Assembly: GCF_012641405.1 (NCBI RefSeq)
Contig: NZ_JABAII010000014.1
Coordinates: forward strand, 1-64,000
Length of the DNA stretch: 64,000 nucleotides
Direction: 5' to 3'
DNA from: Rhizobium sp. P40RR-XXII
GTDB taxonomy: Bacteria; Pseudomonadota; Alphaproteobacteria; Rhizobiales; Rhizobiaceae
A program made the position numbers and the translations under genes. The notes below the pieces were generated by a model, which saw only the letters and a program-made list of their open reading frames with translations, made no database searches and was not told where the DNA came from. This document shows positions 44,691 through 54,597 of the stretch, piece by piece; position 1 is the stretch's first letter; each line of letters opens with the position of its first letter.

Positions 44691-47600
44691 TCAGGCCGCT
44701 GCGTCACGCTTCTCAGGTACATAGTTGAGAACCGGACCCAGCCAGCGCTCCACCTCGGCAACCGGCATGCCCTTACGGGCAGCATAGTCTTCGACCTGAT
44801 CGCGCTCCACCTTGGCGACACCGAAATAGTAGGAGGACGGATGGCCGATATAGAGGCCCGAAACGGACGAGCCCGGCCACATGGCGTAGCTTTCCGTGAG
44901 CGTTACACCAGTCGTCGCTTCGGCATCCAATAGACGGAAAAGCGTACCTTTCTCGGTATGGTCGGGCTGCGCGGGATAGCCAGGCGCCGGCCGAATACCG
45001 GCATAAGCTTCGAGAACCAGTTCTTCGCTCGAGAAGTTTTCGTCCGCGGCATAACCCCAGAACTCCCGCCGCACCCGCTCGTGCATCCGCTCTGCGAAGG
45101 CCTCGGCAAAGCGGTCGGCCAGCGCCTTGACAAGGATCGACGAATAATCGTCATTCGCCCGTTCGAAACGCTCGGCGATGGCGACTTCCTCGATGCCGGC
45201 CGTGACGACGAAGCCACCGACATAATCGCCCATACCGCTTGAAACCGGTGCCACAAAATCCGACAGAGCTACGTTCGGTCGGCCGTCGCGCTTCGACAAC
45301 TGCTGACGCAGCGTATAGAAAGTCGCAAGCTCCTCGCTGCGGCTTTCATCCGTAAACAGCCTGATATCGTCGCCGACCGCACCCGCCGGCCAGAAGCCGA
45401 TGACCGCGCGTGGGCGGAACCAGTTTTCCGCGATGATCTTCTCCAGCATCGCTTGCGCGTCGCTATAGAGCTGCCGAGCCGCCTCGCCCTGCTTCTCGTC
45501 CTCCAGAATGGCGGGGAAACGACCCTTCAGCTCCCAGGTCTGGAAGAATGGCGTCCAATCGATATATTTCGCCAGCTCGGCAAGATCATAGCTCTCGAAC
45601 ACCTTGGTCCCGAAGAACTGCGGCTTAACAGGCTTGTAGCTCGACCAATCCACCTTCTCGGCATTCTCGCGTGCCCTTGCGATCGGCAGGCGCACCTTTT
45701 CCGCTTCGCTGCGGGCATGGGCTGCAGCAACCTTGGAATATTCGGCCCGGACGGTATCGATATAGCCTTGGCGCGCTTCCGGCGACAGCAAGGCGGATAC
45801 GACGCCGACAGCGCGGCTCGCATCCGTGACATAGACCGTCTGGCCGCGATGATAGCTCGGATGGATCTTCACCGCCGTATGGACGCGACTGGTGGTAGCA
45901 CCGCCGATAAGCAGCGGAATATCGAATCCCTGCCGTTCCATCTCGGAGGCAACATGCACCATCTCGTCGAGGGACGGCGTGATCAGCCCCGACAAGCCGA
46001 TGATATCGACCTTCGCGGCGACAGCCGTTTCCAGGATCTTCGTGGCCGGCACCATGACGCCAAGATCGATGATTTCGTAATTGTTGCAGGCAAGCACGAC
46101 GCCGACGATATTCTTGCCGATATCGTGCACATCACCCTTGACGGTCGCCATCAGTATCTTGCCAGCGGCTTGACGTTCGCCGCTGCCGCCATTGGCGAGC
46201 TTCTCGGCTTCCATATAAGGCAATAGCACGGCAACAGCTTGCTTCATGACGCGGGCAGACTTCACCACTTGCGGCAGGAACATCTTGCCCGAACCGAAGA
46301 GATCGCCGACGACGTTCATACCGGCCATCAGAGGCCCTTCGATGACGTGCAATGGCCGCTCGGCAGACTGACGCGCCTGTTCCGTATCGGCTTCGATATA
46401 TTCGGTAATGCCATTGACCAGCGCGTGTTCGAGCCGCTTCTCCACCGACCACTCGCGCCAGGAAAGATCCTGGGCCTTGGCCTCCTTGCCGCCAGCACCA
46501 CGGAAACGCTCGGCAATTCCAAGCAGGCGCTCAGTGCTGTCTGGCCGGCGGTTGAGCACGACGTCTTCGCAGGCGTCTCGCAATTCCGGGTCGATATTGT
46601 CGTAAACCGCAAGCTGACCGGCATTGACGATGCCCATGTCCATGCCGGCCTGGATGGCGTGGTAGAGGAACACGGCGTGCATAGCCTCGCGGACAAGTTC
46701 ATTGCCGCGAAACGAGAAGGACAGGTTCGACACGCCGCCGGAAATATGGACCAGCGGCATCGTCTTACGGATCGTCCGCGTCGCCTCGATGAAATCGACT
46801 CCGTAATTATTGTGCTCTTCGATACCCGTTGCGACGGCGAAGATGTTCGGATCGAAGATGATATCTTCCGGCGATAGGCCCGCCACTTCCGTCAGCAGCT
46901 TGTAGGCACGCGAGCATATCTCGACCTTGCGCTCATAGCTATCTGCCTGCCCCTGTTCATCAAAGGCCATGACAACAACGGCCGCACCGTACATGCGCAT
47001 CAAGCGAGCCTGCTTGAGGAAGTTCTCCTCGCCTTCCTTCAGGGAGATCGAATTGACGATCGGTTTGCCCTGCACGCATTTCAGGCCGGCCTCGATGATC
47101 GAAAACTTGGAACTGTCGATCATCACGGGAACACGGGCGATATCCGGCTCGGCGGCAATGAGATTGAGGAATTCCACCATAGCCTTCTCGGAATCGATCA
47201 GGCCCTCGTCCATGTTGATGTCGATGATCTGTGCACCGTTCTCGACCTGATCCCGGGCGACGGCAAGTGCTGCCGTATAGTCGGCATTGGTGATCAGTTT
47301 GCGGAATTTTGCCGAGCCGGTGACGTTCGTGCGCTCGCCAACGTTGACGAAGGGAATGTCCTTGGTGAGCTCGAAAGGCTCCAGGCCGGAAAGCGCCATG
47401 AAGGGGCGATGCTCTGTGAGCTTGCGCGGCGGATACTTGGAGACCGCCTGAGCGATAGCGGCGATATGCTCAGGCGTGGAACCACAGCAGCCGCCAACGA
47501 TATTGACGAGTCCTTCGCGCGCAAATTCTTCGACCTGCGCCGCCATCATCTGGGGCGTTTCATCGTACTGACCGAATTCGTTCGGCAGACCGGCATTGGG

Positions 47601-48455
47601 GTAAGCGCAGATGAAAGTATCCGCAGCAGCCGAAAGCTCCTGCAGATGCGGCCGCATGGCATTGGCGCCGAGCGCACAATTAAGCCCGACAGTAAAGGGG
47701 CTGGCATGGCGCACAGAATTCCAGAACGCCGAAGGTGTCTGACCTGACAGCGTGCGGCCGGAAAGATCGGTGATCGTGCCTGAAATCATCACAGGCAAAT
47801 GGATGCCTTTGGCCTCGAAGCGCTCCTCGCAGGCGAAGATCGCCGCCTTGGCGTTCAGCGTGTCGAAAATCGTCTCGATCAGAATGATATCGGCGCCGCC
47901 GTCGATAAGGCCATCGATCTGCTCGCCATAGGCCAGGCGCAGATCATCGAAGCTGACAGCACGATAGCCGGGATTATTGACGTCGGGAGAGATCGAAGCC
48001 GTACGATTGGTCGGGCCGATGGCACCGGCGACGAAACGGCGCTTGCCATCCTCACGCTCGGCGCGGATCGCCGCGCGGCGGACGATCTCGGCGCCCTCCT
48101 TGTTGAGGTCGTAGACCGCACCTTCCATCTGGTAATCCGCCTGCGCAATGCTGGTGGAGGAGAAGGTATTGGTCTCGAGGATATCCGCACCGGCTTTGGC
48201 ATAGCGATAATGAATATCTTCAATCGCATCGGGCTGGGTCAGGATGAGGAGGTCGTTATTGCCCTTCTGGTGGCACGCGCAGCCGATGAACCGATGGCCG
48301 CGAAACTGATCCTCGTCGAAGCCGAGGCCCTGGATCTGCGTGCCCATGGCGCCATCAAGCACGAGGATTCGTTCGCTCGCCGCCTTTCGCAAAGCTTCGA
48401 AAATCGCGCCGCCATCGCGCTTCGTCGTCTCGGAACCAAAAAGAGTGTCAAACAT
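44691..48455 (-). CDS. metH: Cobalamin-dependent methionine synthase MetH
   Basis: A 1254-residue enzyme that makes methionine from homocysteine and 5-methyl-THF. Domains: homocysteine-binding (about 10-345; zinc ligands Cys260, Cys323 and Cys324, the last two in GGCCGST), pterin-binding (about 365-630), cobalamin cap and B12 domain (about 650-890; DVHDIG with Asp775, His777, Gly780) and the AdoMet activation domain (about 910-1245). AGAGGAA precedes the ATG at 48455. The operator at 48498-48517 links it to the metF regulator. Full length, no defects seen. Confidence 0.96.
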   Translation of the reverse strand: MFDTLFGSETTKRDGGAIFEALRKAASERILVLDGAMGTQIQGLGFDEDQFRGHRFIGCACHQKGNNDLLILTQPDAIEDIHYRYAKAGADILETNTFSSTSIAQADYQMEGAVYDLNKEGAEIVRRAAIRAEREDGKRRFVAGAIGPTNRTASISPDVNNPGYRAVSFDDLRLAYGEQIDGLIDGGADIILIETIFDTLNAKAAIFACEERFEAKGIHLPVMISGTITDLSGRTLSGQTPSAFWNSVRHASPFTVGLNCALGANAMRPHLQELSAAADTFICAYPNAGLPNEFGQYDETPQMMAAQVEEFAREGLVNIVGGCCGSTPEHIAAIAQAVSKYPPRKLTEHRPFMALSGLEPFELTKDIPFVNVGERTNVTGSAKFRKLITNADYTAALAVARDQVENGAQIIDINMDEGLIDSEKAMVEFLNLIAAEPDIARVPVMIDSSKFSIIEAGLKCVQGKPIVNSISLKEGEENFLKQARLMRMYGAAVVVMAFDEQGQADSYERKVEICSRAYKLLTEVAGLSPEDIIFDPNIFAVATGIEEHNNYGVDFIEATRTIRKTMPLVHISGGVSNLSFSFRGNELVREAMHAVFLYHAIQAGMDMGIVNAGQLAVYDNIDPELRDACEDVVLNRRPDSTERLLGIAERFRGAGGKEAKAQDLSWREWSVEKRLEHALVNGITEYIEADTEQARQSAERPLHVIEGPLMAGMNVVGDLFGSGKMFLPQVVKSARVMKQAVAVLLPYMEAEKLANGGSGERQAAGKILMATVKGDVHDIGKNIVGVVLACNNYEIIDLGVMVPATKILETAVAAKVDIIGLSGLITPSLDEMVHVASEMERQGFDIPLLIGGATTSRVHTAVKIHPSYHRGQTVYVTDASRAVGVVSALLSPEARQGYIDTVRAEYSKVAAAHARSEAEKVRLPIARARENAEKVDWSSYKPVKPQFFGTKVFESYDLAELAKYIDWTPFFQTWELKGRFPAILEDEKQGEAARQLYSDAQAMLEKIIAENWFRPRAVIGFWPAGAVGDDIRLFTDESRSEELATFYTLRQQLSKRDGRPNVALSDFVAPVSSGMGDYVGGFVVTAGIEEVAIAERFERANDDYSSILVKALADRFAEAFAERMHERVRREFWGYAADENFSSEELVLEAYAGIRPAPGYPAQPDHTEKGTLFRLLDAEATTGVTLTESYAMWPGSSVSGLYIGHPSSYYFGVAKVERDQVEDYAARKGMPVAEVERWLGPVLNYVPEKRDAAA

Positions 48456-48497
48456 AAGCGAATTCCTCTGGCCTGATTGCGACTCCACAATCAGATC

Positions 48498-48517
48498 ACA
48501 TAAAGATATCTTTATGT
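48498..48517. promoter_or_regulatory. Operator of the methionine regulator upstream of metH
   Basis: ACATAAAGATATCTTTATGT is a perfect 20-base palindrome 43 bases before the metH start. The same sequence with one change lies before the ArsR-methyltransferase/metF operon at 9438-9457. Confidence 0.88.
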
Positions 48518-48702
48518 CAACATATCTACGCTCATGTTTGGCATAGCGCAAGCACGAGTTCCTTCAGGAAAAGACGGACCGGACGAATTGCCGCCCGACC
48601 ATGGACAACGCGGGGGGAGCGACACAGTTTCATCCCATAACGCCATGACAGCGCTTTCGGGCGGCGCTATACGGTTCTGGAAAAGAATCCAAGGAGGACG
48701 GC

Positions 48703-49959
48703 ATGAACATACAGGTTGAACCCGCAGCGCTCGGAAACTGGAGCACCCGCGCCTACCACAGGCGCTGGCTGCTCGATCAGGCCGATGCGCTCTTTAATTT
48801 CTTCCAGTATCGCGCCGTCAATCCTAAGGGCGGCTTCTATGAAATGGACGATACCGGCAAACCGCTGGATAAGGCCAATCCCGTGCGCGGTATCCACTCG
48901 ACGGCCCGCATGGTGCACTGCTTCTCGATCGGATCGCTGCTCGGCCGCCCCGGTGCGAACGAGATCGTCGACCATGGGATGAATTATCTATGGAACCATC
49001 ATCGTGACACGAAGCATGGTGGCTATGTCTGGTCGCTGAACAATTATGGCCCTGTCGATTCCAGCAAGCAGGGCTATGGTCACGCTTTCGTGCTGCTTGC
49101 GGCGTCTTCCGCCAAGACGATCGGACACCCGCTGGCCGACGGCATGCTCGCGGATGTCACGGAAATTCTGAATACGAAGTTCTGGGAAGCAAAGCACGGC
49201 GCAATTGCCGAGGAATTCAACCAGGATTGGTCGTTGATCGACGGCGGCAGCTATCGCGGCCAGAATTCCAACATGCACCTAACGGAAGCGTTGATGGCTG
49301 CCTTCGAGGTCACGGGGGAAAAGTCGTATCTCGATAAGGCCGAAAGCATCGCGGATCTCGTCATCCGGCGCTCGGCTGGATCCGTTGGCTGGCGTGTTGC
49401 CGAGCACTTCAACGCCGATTGGGTGCTCGACAAGAATTATCGCGGCAATGAGATGTTCCGCCCGTCAGGCACGACGCCGGGGCATTGGCTGGAATGGGCG
49501 CGTCTCATCCTGCAGCTTTGGTCGCTGGGAGAAAAGCGGCACGACTGGATGCCGGACGCCGCCAAGGGCCTCTTCTCGCAATCCATGTCCCTGGGTTGGG
49601 ACAATGACAAAGGTGGCTTCTTCTACACACTCGACTGGGAAGATACGCCGGCCAAACGCAACAAGCTTTGGTGGCCTGCCTGCGAAGGAGCAGGCGCCGC
49701 TCACTATCTGAATGAATACGTACCGAGCGACTTCCACGAAGAAAGCTATCGCAAGATTTGGAGCGTGATCGGCCGAGCTTTCATAGACCACACCAATGGC
49801 GGCTGGCATGAAGAGCTGACAGAAGGTCTCGTTCCGGCTCACACGCTGTTCCCGGGCAAGGGAGATATTTACCACGCCTTGCAGGCGTGCCTGATCCCTC
49901 TCTTCCCGGCAACAGGCAGCCTCACCAAGGTCATAGCCGAGGCTGGCGGCAAAATCTGA
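48703..49959 (+). CDS. N-acylglucosamine 2-epimerase-family sugar isomerase (mannose isomerase-like)
   Basis: A 418-residue (alpha/alpha)6-barrel protein of the AGE/YihS family. Conserved histidines are seen in RGIHSTARM, GYGHAFVLLA, TPGHWLEWARLI and PAHTLFPGKGDIYHAL. Length and sequence suit an aldose-ketose isomerase (mannose/fructose type) better than an N-acetylmannosamine epimerase. AAGGAGGA lies before the ATG. Divergent from metH. Confidence 0.87.
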   Translation: MNIQVEPAALGNWSTRAYHRRWLLDQADALFNFFQYRAVNPKGGFYEMDDTGKPLDKANPVRGIHSTARMVHCFSIGSLLGRPGANEIVDHGMNYLWNHHRDTKHGGYVWSLNNYGPVDSSKQGYGHAFVLLAASSAKTIGHPLADGMLADVTEILNTKFWEAKHGAIAEEFNQDWSLIDGGSYRGQNSNMHLTEALMAAFEVTGEKSYLDKAESIADLVIRRSAGSVGWRVAEHFNADWVLDKNYRGNEMFRPSGTTPGHWLEWARLILQLWSLGEKRHDWMPDAAKGLFSQSMSLGWDNDKGGFFYTLDWEDTPAKRNKLWWPACEGAGAAHYLNEYVPSDFHEESYRKIWSVIGRAFIDHTNGGWHEELTEGLVPAHTLFPGKGDIYHALQACLIPLFPATGSLTKVIAEAGGKI

Positions 49960-49963
49960 GATT

Positions 49964-49995
49964 GGCGGCGGCGTCCGGTCCAAACCCGCGCCGCC
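49964..49995. terminator. Possible terminator between convergent genes
   Basis: GGCGGCG pairs with CGCCGCC across a loop of about 18 bases directly after the isomerase stop. The T-run is weak, so its efficiency is doubtful. Confidence 0.45.
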
Positions 49996-50003
49996 TTAGC
50001 TTT

Positions 50004-50492
50004 CTATGCGAGATTGAGATTGTGAAGCTCGTGACCAAGCGTCAGAGCCAGCGCCTCGACAACCAGATTATGGTCTTCACGCTGTGGAAGGCCTGAAACG
50101 GTGACTGCGCCGATGCAGCCGGTGCCATTGACGAAAATGGGGAAGCTGCCGCCGGATGCGGCATATTCGACGCTCGAAAGGCCATTGTCCTCGATTGTTT
50201 TCCCCTGCTGCTGTAGTCGCAAGGCACTGGCGTAGCTGCTGCGAAAATACCGCAAGACCATGTTGCGCTTCCGGCGAATCCAGTTGGAATTGTCGGGGGT
50301 GGAGCCGGGTAACGCAACATAGAAAACCGGCATCGAATGCAGCGTGATATCGATTGCGACGCCCAAATTACGCTCGCTGGCCAGGTCGCGCAGCAGCTTG
50401 CCGAGTACCCAGGCGGTCGAAAGATCGAAAGCGTCGAAACGCAGCGTTTCCTCTTGAAGCTCGATACGAGCAAGGTCCTGATCGATCGTCAT
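50004..50492 (-). CDS. UPF0303 / heme-degrading-domain protein
   Basis: A 162-residue protein of the UPF0303 family (GlcG/HbpS-like fold). The segments RRKRNMVLRYFRSS, GGSFPIFVNGTGCIGAVTVSGLPQREDH and a final helix are typical. HbpS relatives bind or degrade heme, but this subgroup is not characterised. AGGAAAGG precedes the ATG. Confidence 0.8.
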   Translation of the reverse strand: MTIDQDLARIELQEETLRFDAFDLSTAWVLGKLLRDLASERNLGVAIDITLHSMPVFYVALPGSTPDNSNWIRRKRNMVLRYFRSSYASALRLQQQGKTIEDNGLSSVEYAASGGSFPIFVNGTGCIGAVTVSGLPQREDHNLVVEALALTLGHELHNLNLA

Positions 50493-50551
50493 GGAAAGCC
50501 TTTCCTAAAAATGGATCGGCCTATCAAACGCGGAGAAAGGGATTTGTCCAC

Positions 50552-51499
50552 CTATCTCTTTGGGACTTCGAAACCAAGCCGCCATTTCTGACCGATGAAG
50601 AGATCATATTCCTCCGGCTCAAATGCCTCGAAGCCTCCGCCGGGATAGAAGGTCAATTCGCCGACACGGACCCACTCCGCCGACGCATAGAGATCGACAC
50701 GAACGAAATCGATATCATGCGCCACGGTTTCAGCGACATGGATCATTTCATCCAGCCGCGGCGGGCGCGCAACATCGCCCGGATAAAGGCCAAGATAATC
50801 CGGATCGTAAAACGGCAGCTTCCGCCAATCGGGCGTATAGTTGCAGGAGTAGCCTCGACCACCCTCACGTATGTCGATCTCGATATGAGAAACCTTGCCG
50901 TTGAAGGTGAAGAGCCGATAATCCCAAGGAACTCGGCCATCGACGAGCAACATGCTTTCTATGAGAATGCGGCGCTCCAATTGGCTGTAAGCCCACTCCC
51001 TGTTGTAGGAAGCATGATCGATCGATAGCCACTCGGCCGAAGGATCACTCTTGAGAAGCCGATCCACATCCGCCTCTCCATAAAGAAATCGCCCCACACC
51101 GCTCGCATGGGTCGGCTTGACCACGGCAGGCAAGGAAATTTCCGACCAATCCACGGAAGCCAGATCGGTCCCGACCCAAATCGTGGGAATGACATATTGG
51201 CTGCCAACCCGTTCCGCAATCAGCAGCTTGGCCTCGGCCTTGTCCACGAAGCGTGAAAAGAGAGGATTGCGATCGTAGAGTTTCCGCGCCTGCACCTTAT
51301 CGGTAAAGGTTTGAGGTGATGTCAAATTGGGAAATTTGCCGCGGATGGTACGATATTTCAGAGCACAATAAGCCCTATCCGGCAAAGGCGACATAAGCCG
51401 CCACAGGAGATTGTGCATCCGCTCGCGCAACCCCTTCTGCAGATATCCGGGAATAAGAAATCCATCCCGCTCAGCAGCTCGATCTGTCATAGCAGCCAT
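50552..51499 (-). CDS. TupA-like ATP-grasp protein of polysaccharide synthesis
   Basis: A 315-residue ATP-grasp protein. The N-terminal LTSPQTFTDKVQARKLYDRNPL and the middle VVKPTHASGVG ATP-binding loop resemble the TupA family, which adds amino acids (or amide links) to surface polysaccharides. The late VRVDLYASAEWVRVGELTFYPGGGFEAF block carries the metal-binding acids. It is divergent from the flippase gene. ATG at 51499 preferred; ATG 51490 is possible. Confidence 0.78.
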   Translation of the reverse strand: MAAMTDRAAERDGFLIPGYLQKGLRERMHNLLWRLMSPLPDRAYCALKYRTIRGKFPNLTSPQTFTDKVQARKLYDRNPLFSRFVDKAEAKLLIAERVGSQYVIPTIWVGTDLASVDWSEISLPAVVKPTHASGVGRFLYGEADVDRLLKSDPSAEWLSIDHASYNREWAYSQLERRILIESMLLVDGRVPWDYRLFTFNGKVSHIEIDIREGGRGYSCNYTPDWRKLPFYDPDYLGLYPGDVARPPRLDEMIHVAETVAHDIDFVRVDLYASAEWVRVGELTFYPGGGFEAFEPEEYDLFIGQKWRLGFEVPKR

Positions 51500-51577
51500 C
51501 TTGAATTTCAACTAGAACGCAAGTGAAAACTACCAGCCCGCCTTTAACACAAGGTTATGCGTCGGCCTTCAAGATAG

Positions 51578-53092
51578 ATGACCATGAGCACGTCTGCATC
51601 CAATCTTCTTAGAAGCTCACTGATCAGCCTAGCAGCAACGTCCATTTCGCTGGCAGCGGGCGTCGCGAGCAGCATCATCGCCGCCCGCCTGCTCGGCCCC
51701 GCCGGGTCAGGCAAGGTCGCCTATGCATTGTGGGTTGCGACGGCGGCCGCAGCGCTGGCAGACATGGGCCTGCCCCAAACCTTGCTGCGCAATGCGGGGA
51801 ACCTTTCGGGCAATGGCGACGCATGGAAAACATTGGTCCGTACGGCGCTGCGCAGCTTTCTCATATCCGTCGGCATGATCACCGCGGCCATTCTTCTCTA
51901 TGCCGCAATTACCTACGTTCACCACGATGCACGCCATGCCTGGTTCTGGCTGGTTACCGGGCTCCTGTCCCTGAGTTATGCGTTCCATGTATTCTCGACC
52001 GCCGTCGCACGTGGAAGGAACCGCTTCGGTCAAACGGCCCGCACGACTTTACTGGGCGGAATTATGCAAGTTCCGCTCGTCTTTGCCGGAGCCTGGTTAC
52101 TAGGCCCCACCGGCGCCTTGATCGGCTATGTCGCCCGCTACCTGCCACAAGCATTGAAATTGCGGGGCTACATCGATCCCGCCTCAAAATATTCGCGAAA
52201 CGCGCTGACACCGGAAATGTTGCGCTATGGCCGGTATATGTGGCTCAGCGATCTCATCGAGATCCTCGTCCTCTCGCGCATAGAGTTCCTTTTTCTCGGT
52301 GTCTTTCTCTCTCCGACCAGTATTGGCTACTTCGCTGCAGGCCTCGGCCTAGCCGGCCTCATTGAACAGGTCATGCTCCAGATATCGCCAGCATTGATCG
52401 TCAGCTTCGCCGAGGCACACGCGCGAAATGACCAGCAAGCGCTTGATGAGGCATATCAACGTGTTATCCGCGTCGTCGCCCTGGTCATGCTGCCGATCAG
52501 CCTCGGCGGCGCAACCATCATGCCCGAGCTTTTGCCGCTGATGTTCGGCGATGCCTTTGAGCCTGCCATTCCGGCGGCAGCCACCCTGCTGGCCCTTGTC
52601 TGGCTCGCCGGCATGTCCGTCATCCCCTGGGGGATGATCGGCGCTTCCGGGCGCAGCGCTATTTTGCTGCGCATACAGATTGTAAGCGGCATATCGACGA
52701 TATTGTTGTTGACGGCTCTCGTGCCGCTGTTCGGGCTCGAGGGTGCCGCTCTTGCTCGGGCAATGATCGTTACATTGACGTTCACCTTGCTCGGCTGGAT
52801 GGCTTGGAAATATGCCCGCGTTGCTGTGCCTATGGCAGCCTTGGCAAAAACGATGCTCGCAGCTCTTCTATGCGCGAGCGCCGCAGGCTTCTGTGTTTAC
52901 GGTCTCGACGGGCTAGCGGCGCTTATGACCGCCATCCCCGCCGGGGCAATTACCTATATGCTGGCAATCCGCTTTTTGCGCTTGGTTACACCCGAAGACG
53001 TACAGATTGTGATGGACACAGCGGCGACGAGGTTACCGAGAGCGTCACGTCCATTCGCCGGAAAACTGCTCGATTTCCTGGCGCAAGGCTAA
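51578..53092 (+). CDS. Polysaccharide flippase (Wzx/MOP superfamily)
   Basis: A 504-residue inner-membrane protein with 12-14 hydrophobic segments and the MOP-superfamily opening AARLLGPAGSGKVAYALWV (about residues 33-51). It probably moves lipid-linked oligosaccharide across the inner membrane. No polymerase or chain-length gene is adjacent. ATGs at 51578 and 51584 are both possible starts. Ends five bases from the convergent glycosyltransferase stop. Confidence 0.87.
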   Translation: MTMSTSASNLLRSSLISLAATSISLAAGVASSIIAARLLGPAGSGKVAYALWVATAAAALADMGLPQTLLRNAGNLSGNGDAWKTLVRTALRSFLISVGMITAAILLYAAITYVHHDARHAWFWLVTGLLSLSYAFHVFSTAVARGRNRFGQTARTTLLGGIMQVPLVFAGAWLLGPTGALIGYVARYLPQALKLRGYIDPASKYSRNALTPEMLRYGRYMWLSDLIEILVLSRIEFLFLGVFLSPTSIGYFAAGLGLAGLIEQVMLQISPALIVSFAEAHARNDQQALDEAYQRVIRVVALVMLPISLGGATIMPELLPLMFGDAFEPAIPAAATLLALVWLAGMSVIPWGMIGASGRSAILLRIQIVSGISTILLLTALVPLFGLEGAALARAMIVTLTFTLLGWMAWKYARVAVPMAALAKTMLAALLCASAAGFCVYGLDGLAALMTAIPAGAITYMLAIRFLRLVTPEDVQIVMDTAATRLPRASRPFAGKLLDFLAQG

Positions 53093-53097
53093 AGAGA

Positions 53098-54258
53098 TCA
53101 CTGCGCTTCGAAGGCGGCGGCAAAAGTCTGCCGTGCAACCTCATCCCAGGTCATTATTCTATCGCGGAAAGCAGTCGAACGTCGCATCGCCAATGCCGCG
53201 TCGATCTTCTCTCGCCAGGCAACCTCTCCGTCAAGGCGATATGCAATCCCGTTGGCACGGGTAAAGGGAACAAGATCAGGCAGCAGGATCGGCAAGCCGC
53301 AATAGCTGTACTGCGCGAGCTTCAAACTTGATTCGGCGAGATAAACCTCAGTTGTTGTGAGCCGATAGGGAGCAATGCCAAAATCCGCATGCTGCAGATA
53401 AGGAACGATACTTTCGAAGTCCCGCTCGCCGTAGATCGTGACATTTGGCTGAACCCAGCCGCTCCATGCTGCGCCAAAAACGTGGAAATTCACATCCGGT
53501 GCAGCCGCTGCCATGGCAGCGACGGACGCCTGATCAAAGAGCATATTACCGATGGAAATTGCATTTCGACTGCCAGATTGATACGGCGACGGCTGTTCGC
53601 GATCAAAAAGGGTGGCGTCAACGCCCTGAGGAATGACACACACACGTCCCCCCGGTGGCAACATCGCACCCAGCCTTTCCGAAGGAACGCAAACCGTGTC
53701 GAAGCATCCAATCCGAGCGGCCTGAATCTCTTGCAGCAATGGTGCTGCACCTATGCTGCTCAATAGATCGCGGCAAAAATACAAGGTGCGTGCTCTCGAA
53801 TTCAGCCTTTTGACCTTGTTAAAGAATGCAAGTGCCGAGCCGCTTTCGATCACTACCAAATCTGCATCGGCGATTGCGCGCCGTGCAAAAGTCGGAAGAT
53901 AGCGGCCATAGAGCCGAAAGAAACCAGCATTTGCTACATTCAGAAAACGGTTGCTGGAGCTGAAGGCATGGAACGGAGGAAGATAAGCGCCTGCTCTCAA
54001 GTTAGCGGCGATAACCTGAAATCGGTTCGCCTGGTTTTGGGACAGTGCGCGAAAACGTGGACGATCCTTCAACAGGGTCAGCCAGCTATGTCCTATAGTA
54101 ACAAAATCGACCTTATCTCCCTGCTCAGCCCAGCAGGACGCGATGAAGTGGATCGACGCCTTGCGGTAGCCGCGCAGAAACGCGTGTGACGTTAGAATCA
54201 CGATCTTTCGTTGTTGCTTGGCCTCGCTTATGGCCAGCTCCGCATCCCCATTTGCCAA
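53098..54258 (-). CDS. GumK-like glucuronosyltransferase (GT70-type glycosyltransferase)
   Basis: A 386-residue GT-B protein. Blocks VIESGSALAFFNKVKRLN, SPYQSGSRNAISIGNMLFD and IAPYRLTTTEVYLAESSLKL align by eye with the xanthan enzyme GumK, which adds glucuronic acid to a lipid-linked trisaccharide. The product of this pathway is thus likely an acidic exopolysaccharide. The only in-frame start near the natural N-terminus is a TTG at 54258, so the exact start is uncertain. Confidence 0.82.
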   Translation of the reverse strand: MANGDAELAISEAKQQRKIVILTSHAFLRGYRKASIHFIASCWAEQGDKVDFVTIGHSWLTLLKDRPRFRALSQNQANRFQVIAANLRAGAYLPPFHAFSSSNRFLNVANAGFFRLYGRYLPTFARRAIADADLVVIESGSALAFFNKVKRLNSRARTLYFCRDLLSSIGAAPLLQEIQAARIGCFDTVCVPSERLGAMLPPGGRVCVIPQGVDATLFDREQPSPYQSGSRNAISIGNMLFDQASVAAMAAAAPDVNFHVFGAAWSGWVQPNVTIYGERDFESIVPYLQHADFGIAPYRLTTTEVYLAESSLKLAQYSYCGLPILLPDLVPFTRANGIAYRLDGEVAWREKIDAALAMRRSTAFRDRIMTWDEVARQTFAAAFEAQ

Positions 54259-54597
54259 AGGCGATCCCCAACAGCGACCTTTCGCCGGTTTGTCTCATGA
54301 CCGACATCAAAACGTCGTTGAGGTTGCGGCGGCGAACGATCATGTCCGGGGCGCTGATAGCCGCAACCAAGCCCAATCCGTAGGGATATGAACCGCAAAG
54401 CGTCTAACAGGCGGTTAAAGTAGCACCATCAATCATCACATTAATAGGTTGTGGTACTCGTTCTCGTGGATTTGATTGGAAGTGACTTGGCGAACCATCA
54501 ATTGGGCTTGAAGCCGCGCAAGCTCTCGCTTGCCTGCAAGAAGCGAACAGGTCATTGATAAAGCTCTACGAATGTCCCGCCAGAGGAATACGCCTGC
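54259..54597. other. Intergenic region without a supported gene
   Basis: Divergent region between the glycosyltransferase and the polysaccharide lyase. Short open frames here lack ribosome sites. Part of it (minus strand, about 54259-54376) reads protein-like, but I could not tie it to any family. Probably contains both promoters. Confidence 0.5.
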